The position numbers and the translations under genes are program-made. This document shows, piece by piece, positions 26,013-34,756 of a DNA stretch of 64,000 nucleotides; positions within the stretch are counted from its first letter, which is position 1; each line of letters begins with the position of its first letter. Source of the stretch: Candolleomyces eurysporus (Eukaryota; Basidiomycota; Agaricomycetes; Agaricales; Psathyrellaceae). Where the stretch lies: contig JANBPK010001190.1 in NCBI GenBank assembly GCA_027579435.1, forward strand, positions 205,448 to 269,447, read 5' to 3'. The notes beneath the pieces are model-generated. The model had not been told where the DNA came from and searched no databases. It saw only the letters and a program-made list of their open reading frames with translations.

Positions 26013-26480
26013 TGCAGAACCCAGGAGAAAAACAGGTTCTCTCCCTCGGGTTTTCTGCACATGGCACATTCCCTTCAATAACTGAAACCATTCAACATAG
26101 CTTCAACTCGGCTTTTGAATGGTGCCCATCTCATAGTGATATGTGAAAAATCAAGCTCATAAATGTCAAGACATGGTAACTTTAGCATAAGCAGGGGACC
26201 AGGGTGTGATGGTAAGCTGCGTGTTGCCATTTGTAACACTAATGACTTGTCACAAACACAAGGCATACACGAGGCAACTAATCTAGATTCCGTATTGGAG
26301 CATACCAGTGAAAGTTCACCTTGCCCGACATGATGAAATAGAGGAGCTGGGGGAAGCCTAACGTGCATTCTCAGATAAATATATCAGTGGTGCCTGCTTT
26401 AAACAATGCACAATTTAGTCTAAGGAATTGGATCAACGGAAAGTCCAATGTTATCTCTGGTGACCCGCGATATCAGTCTC
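26013..26480. repeat. Dispersed repeat, copy 1
   Basis: Shares a diverged but colinear sequence with 55080-55460 (AACCC.GAGAAAA.CAGGTT, GGGTT.TCT, CCCAT.TCATAG.GATA, CATAAATGTCAA). It begins exactly where the kinase relic stops, so it probably is, or lies at the edge of, an inserted mobile element. No coding capacity was recognised. Confidence 0.6.
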
Positions 26481-26697
26481 ACTTCCTTTTGGAAAGACCA
26501 AAGACTTGAACCTATTCAATCGTACTTATCTACAGCACAGCGTGTGCGACGGTTGCGTGACGGCAGGCCCTTCACCCCCTCACAATCAAACTTTGAGCTT
26601 TGCCTTGCTTCCAACTCACATGATTGACTCTCTTAAAGCCCTTACTGTCTACATCCATCCAGTTCCACAGTTTCTTTTCACTCCACCTCAACATCAT

Positions 26698-26988
26698 GCG
26701 CCCTTCTCTGCTGCTTGTTCCTGTGCTGGCCGCCTCCATGGCTCAGGCTGGTCCTATTGCCTATGGCATCTGCCAGACAGGTATGTCCAACCCTCTCTGA
26801 CATTTAGAGGTAAAGTCAACGGACGCTTAACGATATCCGTTGCCGTCGCATGCTACTCTGCCGCTGGCTTCACCTTTGGCACTATTGCTGCCCCCCTCGC
26901 TCCTCCTGCTATCATCGCTTGCAACGTAGCTTTAGGTACGTGCTCGGTTGCTTGTGCCACCGTTGCCCTTTTTGCCCCGACTCCCTAA
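26698..26988 (+). CDS. Small secreted Cys-containing protein (resembles 'zygote-specific' family)
   Basis: Exon 1 (26698-26780) encodes a clear signal peptide, MRPSLLLVPVLAASMAQA, then GPIAYGICQT. The second part encodes VAVACYSAAGFTFGTIAAPL, IIACNVALGTCSVACATVAL and ends FAPTP at 26986-26988. The GPIAYGICQT...VACYSAAGF pattern matches small secreted fungal proteins often annotated as zygote-specific. Those usually have a Gly-Cys just after the junction. Here no acceptor AG lies next to the conserved VAVACY codons. The only in-frame acceptor (AGAG, about 26807) gives a 27-nt intron and an atypical linker KVNGRLTIS. The gene may therefore have lost its acceptor and a few codons. Function unknown. 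Confidence 0.6.
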   Translation, partial: APFSAACSCAGRLHGSGWSYCLWHLPDRYVQPSLTFRGKVNGRLTISVAVACYSAAGFTFGTIAAPLAPPAIIACNVALGTCSVACATVALFAPTP

Positions 26989-27950
26989 ACCATTTGTTGA
27001 GTTCCGATCTCTTTCGGTGAGCATGTCGATTCAGTGTTTTTGGCTTTGACTTACCTAGCGTTATAACAAGCCTCGTCTTTGAGCTCTCCACCATCGTCCC
27101 CGCGGCTCCAAGGAAATTTCGATATCGCCACTGCACATCGCACGTTGAACGAGATCAAGACTTTCCTCTCTTTATCGTCGTTGACATGTCGGCTTATGAA
27201 TAGCCTTCTTTGGTCTTTTTTNGAATTTGAATATTGTATTATACGGTTCCCTAACACGTTGATTCGCGAAGTTCTAGGCCTACCATTGGTCGGGGGGACT
27301 GTTTTCAAGCAGGTGCGCTCAAAAACAGTCCCCGTTGTGTCCCNAGAAGAAGGCCTGGCACTCCGCGACACCGAATTCTGTAAGCGCTCCATCCTTTCTT
27401 TTGTAGAGGGTCGGTAGCCGCCCCGTCCCGCCTGCCAAGGTACTAAGCGTCGCGAGACCAGGGCTGGTTTCTTCTGGCCTCTGCTCGTACTCTCAGAGAG
27501 CAATTGATGACTTATGGGACCCCGTAGTACTTCGAAATGCAGTCCCGATGCTGAATATGGGGCAAGTATCTTAATTGCGAGCGCGACACTACGGGGCCCA
27601 TTTTCTCTATTCTCACTTGGGTAATGAATGCTCAGTGTAACGTAGTAGAGACCACATTTATTTCTTTGAGAAGACTTTCAGAAGCTTTGAGAATCAATAG
27701 CTTCCCGTGAATGATAGGGCAGCTTACACTCTCAAGCGCTAGTTTAATGCTCCGCTGCCACCAATAATGGCGTGGAGGGCGGAGCCGACCGACAGCAACA
27801 TTATATGCCATGAAGTGACGGATGCCCGTCAGCGAAAGGACGACAATCCGACTAGAAAGTAGACCTTGTCCCCACGGCCGGTGGTAAGTAACTCACATTT
27901 GAGGAATCGATAGTAATAGTCTGGAGTTGCGACATTGATCGCGATTGATG
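26989..27950. other. Intergenic stretch with undetermined short frames
   Basis: Contains two N bases (27222, 27344) and open frames on both strands across 27050-27500 that I cannot link to any family. There are no convincing splice sites or start context. A small inverted repeat lies at 27520-27596. Confidence 0.4.
27520..27596. repeat. Short inverted repeat (hairpin arms CCCCGTAGT / ACTACGGGG)
   Basis: Perfect 9-bp arms at 27520-27528 and 27588-27596 enclose 59 bp. The outer flanks are GGGA and CCCA. It could be the ends of a tiny MITE-like insertion or chance. Confidence 0.4.
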
Positions 27951-27954
27951 AATT

Positions 27955-28215
27955 CCTCCACCTCTAGCGACAGCGATTGATCAGGTTCGGCAAGATCGGA
28001 GGAACAGAAAAAAGCGACTTTCCTACTGGAAGGCTTTCATCAGTCACGGTGGCCTTTAATGGCGGGGGCGAAAGGTTCCCAGATTGTGAGGGTGTTCGTA
28101 ATGTCGCTGAAAGTACTGTCGATGGTGATAGAGGCATCCGCTATCTCAACGACGTCGTCCTGGAATTTATTTACTTGCTCGGAGGAACACATCATGGAAC
28201 TCAGGGGTAAGGGCC
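27955..28215 (-). pseudogene. Relic of helical-family first exon (gene C type), copy 2
   Basis: Parallel to 25205-25460. On the minus strand it has SSEQVNKFQDDVVEIADASI and a TFSDI segment with the same flanks, and is followed by the intact kinase gene. Later exons are missing. Confidence 0.7.
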
Positions 28216-28704
28216 ACAGCTGTAGCCACTGTGAGTAGAACTGGCAGTGAACTCGTATCCTGGACACATTCCTTATAACCCTGAGTAGCGCCACTGCGTA
28301 GAGTCCATGGCCCTTCGGACGACAGGTAAAGGGCATGTACCACTGTATATTAGGAAGGATTGCTGGGAATCTAACAGCTCCGGGGAAGACGACATACATT
28401 ATTGATCGGTGGGAGAGTCCCTTGATTAAAATTTCAATTCGGGCATTTGATCAAGTTCCGTGTAACCTTTAGTTTGGAAAATTACGGATCGACGGATGTG
28501 CAAGGTCATTGCCAAGGAGTCGAAAAATAAAATGGGAGGTCCAATCTTCATTTGCAGGCGACCTGGGATGTGAAAATAGACAGAGACGAGACGGGAAGGA
28601 ACCAGACAGAACAAGCAGTGGGAATGATATTGCTTTGTTGCACGAAAGCGACGCATGTCAACCCCAACCATTCTACAAAGTGGATAGTGATGCGAAGAGG
28701 TGGT

Positions 28705-29563
28705 TCACCCACATCCAAACAAGACCCGCTTAGCCTTCTTGATTCCCGTAATGTCCCATGGCTCAGGCTTCGTACGCTCCATCCAATGCATCCAATCTTC
28801 ATCCACAGACGGCGTCAACATGTTGGCGTATTCCCAATAGTCCGGGTACCATCCAGCGTTCTCCCAATCGACAAGAGCTAAAATACGACCGGATTTGCTG
28901 ACCAAGATGTTCCGAGGAGCGATGTCGCCATGGGTGAAGACAGACTTGTTGGAGCGTGGAAGCATTTGAGGGAGATCCTGCCCGTCGCGATACGAGAGAC
29001 CGTTGAATCTTACGTATCGATCGAATATACGAGCACGCACGGCTTCATCGTCGGGGAGGGGGGGNCGAAATATCGTTGGTATTGTTGCCAAGCAGGATGT
29101 CGAAACTCGGAGAGCCGTCGGCGGCGCAGCAGAATAACCCCTCCAAATTAGCAGGACGAGGGATGGTACGGATCTGAGCCACCATGTCCCAGATTTCTCG
29201 GGCGATGCGCTCCTTCGTCTTGTCGTCGTACGAGTCCCAGACCGACTGGAGAGTTTCGCCTTCGACGTAGCTCATATACAGGGTACCCGTGGGTTTGGAG
29301 TACCGGTCAACGCCGTAGGTAGAATGGTAAAACCGAGGGATGGGAACTGAAGGCAAATGCTCGCTGACGAGACGCATTGCGACCTCTTCGTTTGGTCGAA
29401 CTCTGTGGCCGCACTTGACGACGACGTGTGGATCTATCTGGACGACCTTAGATCCGCCCTGCTTGAATATTATGCGAGGCTCCATGTCCGCGTCGTCTGG
29501 ACAATAGCACAATCAGCCAAGTCTACGATAAATTAGAGGGATCCTACCAGGTTTTTGAGTCAT
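28705..29563 (-). CDS. Aminoglycoside phosphotransferase (APH)-family kinase
   Basis: Exon 1 is only MTQKP plus one base (ATG at 29563). An intron with GTAGGA donor and TGTCCAG acceptor leads to DDADMEPRIIFKQGG and one long exon, giving about 268 residues. Recognisable parts are the N-lobe (VVVKCGH), a TGTLYMSYVEGETLQ hinge, the catalytic loop FTHGDIAPRNILV (HxD...N) and the metal-binding LVDWENAGWYPDYWEY segment. These define the fungal APH/choline-kinase-like family, which phosphorylates small hydroxyl substrates; the substrate here is unknown. An N at 29065 sits in a run of seven Cs (minus strand); dropping it makes the frame continuous (NDISPPLPDDE). It is the only intact one of three copies in the cluster. 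The 5' flank is also duplicated near 16310-16540. Confidence 0.88.
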
Positions 29564-30198
29564 GTTCGTTCGTGGTGGAAACACAAAAGAGAATGGCCGC
29601 TCCACTCCGAGATATGCGCCACTTTATGTTTTCCCATGCGCAAATTCAATCACCGACTCTAGACCCGGAATGAATCATATTTTCCAGCTAACAAGGAAAC
29701 GACTCGGATAGACCAGATTGATCCGCTTTTTAGATGTGAACAAACTAATCCCATGCCTCATCCCAAACTGGGCCTACCCTAGGATCTAGCTCTTCAATGA
29801 CCCTAGACTCGTGACCAACCTGAGAATGAGGATGGAGGGTGGAGAGGAGAGAATCCTCGATTCGAGCTCGCTTGCGCTCGGTCACCGGTCTACAATGACC
29901 CGACGAGCCCAAAACGGTCATAATGAGTCCAACATATTGATTGTTTGGTTCAATGTTTGCGTGCGCCACTGCTCCACATCTAGACAAATATCAAAAGCGG
30001 AGCGTGGAGCAATCTGGTCTATCGTTTCCTTGTTAGCTGTCAAAGATAGACGAGGCTTGCACCAGATATACTTCTCAGTAGCAATCGCAGGCATATCGAA
30101 TGCTCCAGTCAAGCAAGCACACGACAGGGAGAGTGATGGCAGGAAGCGGACATGCCAACATCGAATTTTGAGTTCGATCGAGTCGAGCCTCGTCGAAA

Positions 30199-30256
30199 TG
30201 AGATGGAGAGTAAGGTCAAACCATGGCCTACTCAGCCCATCGCTTTCCCGGATGAG
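30199..30256 (+). pseudogene. Tiny relic of cofactor C last exon
   Basis: The stretch GAGATGGAGAGTAAGGTCAA followed by ACCATGGCC matches the KMQSEVKPWP codons of cofactor C (14867-14900), with AGCTGCGAGGT after it. It lacks both ends. Confidence 0.55.
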
Positions 30257-30351
30257 CTGCGAGGTCATCGCCTTGGAGTCGAAAAATAAAAAGGGAAGTC
30301 CAATCCTCATTTTCAGGCGACCTGGTATGTGAAAATAGACATAGTTGGAAA

Positions 30352-30480
30352 AACGGGGCTGTCGAGAGCGGGGATTTGGGCTGGACGCGACAAGGAGTGC
30401 ACCGGGGTGGCCATTCTGGACGCTGTGAGGTGCGGTGGGGAATCCGATAAGGAGGATGGAGACGAGGGAGGGAAGAGTGT
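30352..30480 (-). pseudogene. Inverted relic of the threonyl-tRNA synthetase 5' end
   Basis: On the minus strand this matches the leader and first codons of the gene at 34757. It has the leader TTATC.GATTCCCCA..CGC, TCACAGCGTCCAGAATGGCC with ATG at 30414, then codons for [15 protein letters not shown]. The match ends near 30352. The real gene is in the opposite orientation 4.3 kb away, so the duplicated block carried the divergent promoter together with the start of the synthetase. Confidence 0.8.
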
Positions 30481-30549
30481 AACAACTTGAGCCGATTAGA
30501 TTAGATCTTCCATTGATTTGTTCATCCTTTCTGTTGTACCCTCCAGGAC

Positions 30550-30706
30550 CTTGCTCGTTTCGGGACCTCGCGTCTTCGGCCTTCTCTCTCCCCGAGAATA
30601 AGATGTAGAGTAAGGTCAAACCATGGCCTGCTTAGCTCATCGTTTTCCGGCTGAGTTGGCTAAAATCCTCATGTCGCTACTGCCGCCGGAGACTTCAGTA
30701 TTATAG
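30550..30706 (+). pseudogene. Relic of cofactor C 3' end (copy 3)
   Basis: Aligns with 14807-14968 and 16690-16845: DLARFGTSRLRPSLSPRIR-like text in place of the last exon, an early TAG at 30606-30608, then MSLLPPETSVL-like codons and a stop at 30704-30706. The downstream flank (TTGTCCATATATTC.ATGTACTC) also matches the copy at 16870. It sits 3' of and convergent to the gene at 30842-32531. Confidence 0.85.
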
Positions 30707-30841
30707 CAACAACATTTCAAACATTCTATTGTCCATATATTCAATGTACTCCCACTAGCTCGAGCTTAAATACAGGTGCGATCCCTCTGTTGCAACAAGG
30801 GCGATTCCGACCGGTACGAAGCACACTGGCTTGAACGTCCA

Positions 30842-32531
30842 CTAGTCGTGGTGATGCTCGATTTGGTCAATATACCTCCCCAACCCATCCATCAGAGGCC
30901 CACAAATCGCTCGAGCCAGCTGAATCTCTTTTCTGAACCTCTGGGTCCCGAGCGAAATATTGTTGATGAAACCAAACGGTTAGATAAGAAAGTGAGGTGA
31001 ACTCACTATGTTTTTAGCAGCTCCCATCCCACCTTCAATGTGTGCACAGAATTGTACCGCTTGGCTGCGAACCTGCAAAGACGCCGTCGACATGCCGGAG
31101 GAATCCTCAGTTCAGTCGTCCCTACTTCTTCAGAACGAGAAACTCACACAAGACCAAATTTCGGAAAAGAAAATCAACTGTTGACACAGCAGTTGAAGCT
31201 CGGGCTTCCAGCTATCAAGCTTTGCCAGAAGCCGAAGGATGCCATGTTGTTCCAAGTTGCGCAGGGATTGTTGGGCGTCTCTGAGTTCTTTGACTTTAGC
31301 TGGTAAACGTGTGACATTGTCAAATTATTTCCTTGATGATTGGACCAATTAAACTCACCCTCGCGTTGGGCTTGGAGGACTTGGACAACGTTGGGGAATG
31401 CACGCATCCCGATGAACTAACGGAACGGAAGCGTCGCAGATCAGAACTAAAACTGGAATTTTAACAGGACAACCTACCAATAAAGCAGACCCTGCGATTG
31501 CCAAAGATTCCTTGGCTTCTCTAATCTGTAGCCGTCGGAGTCAGTTCAAGCCGTCAATGAACGAACGACATCGGACTCACCTTTCGGTCAAACCTAGAAT
31601 CGGCGACCGTACACATCAACCAAATTAGCTGCCGTTCCGAAAAAAGGGGTGAGCGAAAATGGCCACGCACTCCTCAATCTGAGCAAGAAGGTTATTGATC
31701 TGGGTTTTCAACACATTCGCTGTCAAGGACGGTACCAATCCTTTGGAAGCGACCCATCCCCCAAACCTTTCCACAAAGTGTGCGACGGCGCGCTTGAATT
31801 CAAGGAGGGAACGTGACATCTCGTCCGAGCGGTCTTGGCTTTCGTTCTAGGTATACCATTCAATTGAATCAGTCATTTCATTACCTAGACTGCAGAAAGA
31901 AGAAACGCACGTACCGTAAACTCTCCCAAGGCCTTGATTGCTTCCAAACGATCCTCGTCCGTCTGAATGTTTTCTACTTTATCAAGGTAGACCTGGTCAA
32001 AGCCTAGAAGATGGTGAGCGTCTGGCCACAACAACGAGACCGAAAACGCACGCCTAAGAACGTCCTTAGTATCGTTCCCCACCTTACACGAAAGCTTCAA
32101 AAGGTCCTCCCATCGCTGTAACAACCAGAAAATCAACACCAGTAAATCGAAAAAATACCATCTACCAAGACCAAACTCACGCCCTTGAAGGTGAGACTCT
32201 GTATCCCGAACCCCATCAACTCGAGGCCAACTTGAAACGACCAAGCAGCGGCCAAATCGGGACTTTGAAAAGTCTGAGCAATGCCGTCAAGCGTAGCGTC
32301 GACCGCCCTCGCTGCGCTCCCAACACCGCTCAGCTTCTCTTCAAGATCTTCCAAAGTATTGATATGCTCAATCGCAGTATCAACAAACTCGTACTTGGTG
32401 TCGGTGGAGAACCCGTTTTGGTTCCACTGCTTGACGACAGCAGCCTGTTGAGCAATGGCGGCAGCAGCCTGCTGGGCAACTGCAGCCTGTTGGGCAGCAC
32501 GAAGAGCTGCAAGAATTTCTGGGGATGCCAT
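30842..32531 (-). CDS. Helical-hairpin family protein, gene B
   Basis: Starts at ATG 32531 with an Ala/Gln-rich stretch (AAQQAAVAQQAAAAIAQQAA), then KYEFVDTAIEHINTLEDLEE. Exons continue through RWEDLLKLSCKVGNDTKDVL, FDQVYLDKVENIQTDEDRLE, LLEFKRAVAHFVERFGGW, a moderately hydrophobic part (ESLAIAGSALLV, FIGMRAFPNVV), QRE.KELRDAQQSLRNLEQH, LCQQLIFFSEIWS, VRSQAVQFCAHIEGGMGA and the last exon RFRKEIQLARAICGPLMDGL, ending HHD with a stop at 30842-30844. All expected splice sites are present and I see no internal stop. It is the closest relative of the gene at 16904-18634, about 400 residues. No secretion signal was found. Function unknown; see the findings for the architectural comparison. Confidence 0.8.
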
Positions 32532-32916
32532 GAGTGTGAACAATCGAAAGGACAAGTAATCAGCAAAAGTATTCGGTGGTGCTCCCTTTATGCGAATCAA
32601 ATGAGATCAGTCGCATTAACGAATGTCACAATGGCAATGGAAGTTCTCCAGATAGACTAAAGGGCTGGGGTCGTATGACTATGGCAGTGTATCTCGCCGG
32701 TGACTTTCGCATGGAATATCTTCTCCGAGTTTGGCAGATCGGAAAGGAAGACATTTATCTGGTGGTCAGCGGTTCAATTGCCAGTGGGGAAACGTAAAGA
32801 ATACGGACGACGTTTGCTTAATTTGTGATCAGGAACTATTGTACACCGGCGTTTCGAATTACGTGACAAGGAATCGGCGAAAGATCGTTCAAACAACTTA
32901 TGGACGCGTAGAATCT

Positions 32917-34443
32917 TCAGAACAAGTTGGTGGTACTTTGGAGCTGAGCCTTGTACTTCTCCAATCCATCGACGAGCGGGATGCACACAAGTCTCGCGAG
33001 TTTAATCTCTGACTTGAATCGCTGGGGGAGCCAGTCAGTATGCCAATCAACAGAACAGTACCCAGAAACTCACCTTGTTGGTAGCGGCTTCCAGCCCACC
33101 TTGAATGTGATCGCGGAATTGGAGTGTCTGGCTACGGACCTAGCGAGGAGTTAGCAAGTCCCTCAGAGTCGGGGCAAGTAGACTTACAGAAGCCCACGTT
33201 TCAGCGAATAGAACTAGCTTATCACAAACGAGAGCGATGTTGGGCTTCCAGGCGTCGAATGCGGCCTTTGCTTGGCCAAGCAGTTGCTGTTTGGCTTTAA
33301 TGGCCTCCAGTCGGCTTTGCTTGCCTTGGAGTTCATTCGCTTTCTCTGTAATTCTGAGTGAAGAAGAATACCTCGGAGACGTCTGGGGGAATGCCTACCT
33401 CTCCGTTTGGACTGAAGTGATGCAAGAACGCCACCAGCCACAGCCAAGCCAATGAACTGAAAGAACACATCAGCGTTGATCTCTGACTAGGGTAGATGCA
33501 GCTCACAAATAGGAAGCCACCTGTAATGGCCATGGCCAATTTCGCGTCTCTGATCTGTAATAGGGTCAATTATGCTTAGAGCTCTTGGATCGGCTTGAAG
33601 CGGACCAACCTTGGCGTCCAAGCTATGTGGAGATATGATTAGAACTGTGCATTGAGCGAATGAAAACTCTCAGACCTTTCTATCTCGCCTTGGAGTCTGT
33701 TGATATCGTCTCGCAACTGATTGGCCTCTCCACTGAGAGCAGTACCTTGGTCGGCGACCCATTGGTCGAAGCGCCTGACAAAGTCCTCGATATCGCGTTT
33801 GATACCTAGGAACCCTTGGGACATTTGCACAGAGCCGTCATGCTTTTCCTCCTGGCGCGCTGTTCAGTGGTCAGGGGAGCGGACGAGAGGAGAAACACGC
33901 ACAGTAAACTCTTGCAGCGCCTTGATGGCAGCCTGGCGATCTTCTTCAGTCTTGATGTTCTCAACCTGAGTGAGGTAGATCTTATCGAAGCCTGTAACGA
34001 GGTCAGCGACAGTATCGAAGTAGATATGGAACAACATACGTTTCAGGAACTCGATAGAGTCTGTCGCGACATCAATGGATTGATGAAGGCAAGTCCTCCA
34101 CCTCTACGGTGGGGATGGGTCAAGGCAGGAAGAGTGAGGACAAGGTCACAAATACCTGCTGGAATTCCTTCCATTGGTCATGATAGCCTTTGATGCCAGA
34201 AGCGCTGGATCCCAGCAACTTGACGATCCAGTCAAAGGCGCGACCAATGTCGCTAAAAGTCTTGTCGATGGTCATGGAGGCATCCGCTATCTCGGCGATG
34301 TTGGCCTGGAATTTCTTGACCTGCTCGCTGTCGTTCAGCTGAGCGATGGCATCGTCGACGAACTGTTCGCGCTCGGACTCGGTCGGGCCCTCCTGCTGCC
34401 AACGGAGGAGAGTGGCCTGAAACTCGGGGGTAAGGGTCGCCAT
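32917..34443 (-). CDS. Helical-hairpin family protein, gene C
   Basis: Starts at ATG 34443 (MATLTPEFQATLLRWQQEG). The exon order equals gene E: EQVKKFQANIAEIADASMTI, DQWKEFQQ, FDKIYLTQVENIKTEEDRQA, LGIKRDIEDFVRRFDQW, ALSGEANQLRDDINRLQGEI, then the hydrophobic, glycine-rich segment split over two exons (LAMAITGGFLF and FIGLAVAGGVLASL), a long helix with Lys/Gln, LVCDKLVLFAETWAS, and the last exon RFKSEIKLARLVCIPLVDGL ending NLF with a stop at 32917-32919. It appears complete. First-exon relics of this type lie at 25205-25460 and 27955-28215, and a 5'-truncated copy at 18998-20195. It is divergent from threonyl-tRNA synthetase across about 310 bp. Confidence 0.8.
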
Positions 34444-34756
34444 TGAGTTCTGCGAGTCCAGGAGAGCTGGACGCGTTTATAGACGGCAGATGCGCCGGTC
34501 CCAGGTAGATTGGATCATGGCCCGCTGAGCAACAGAAAGGGCAGCCGGGAATATGAGAGCCCCGGAGGTGGGAGAGTGATGGCAGGAGGACGCGCCAATA
34601 TATTCGAATTTCCGGGATTTTTGATCGAGTCATTTGTTTTCTGCGTGACCTCCAATGCTGCGTCTTCGATTAGCCAGGGCGATTCCTGGTCTCTCCCGTC
34701 TTCCTCCTCCTTATCCGATTCCCCATCGCTGTCGTCTCCATCTCACAGCGTCCAGA
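34444..34756. promoter_or_regulatory. Divergent promoter region, gene C / threonyl-tRNA synthetase
   Basis: This 313-bp gap lies between two divergent ATGs. Parts of it (GGGAGAGTGATGGCAGGA and TTTTGATCGAGTC) recur near 30120-30180 and 16510-16560, marking it as part of the duplicated block. Confidence 0.45.
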
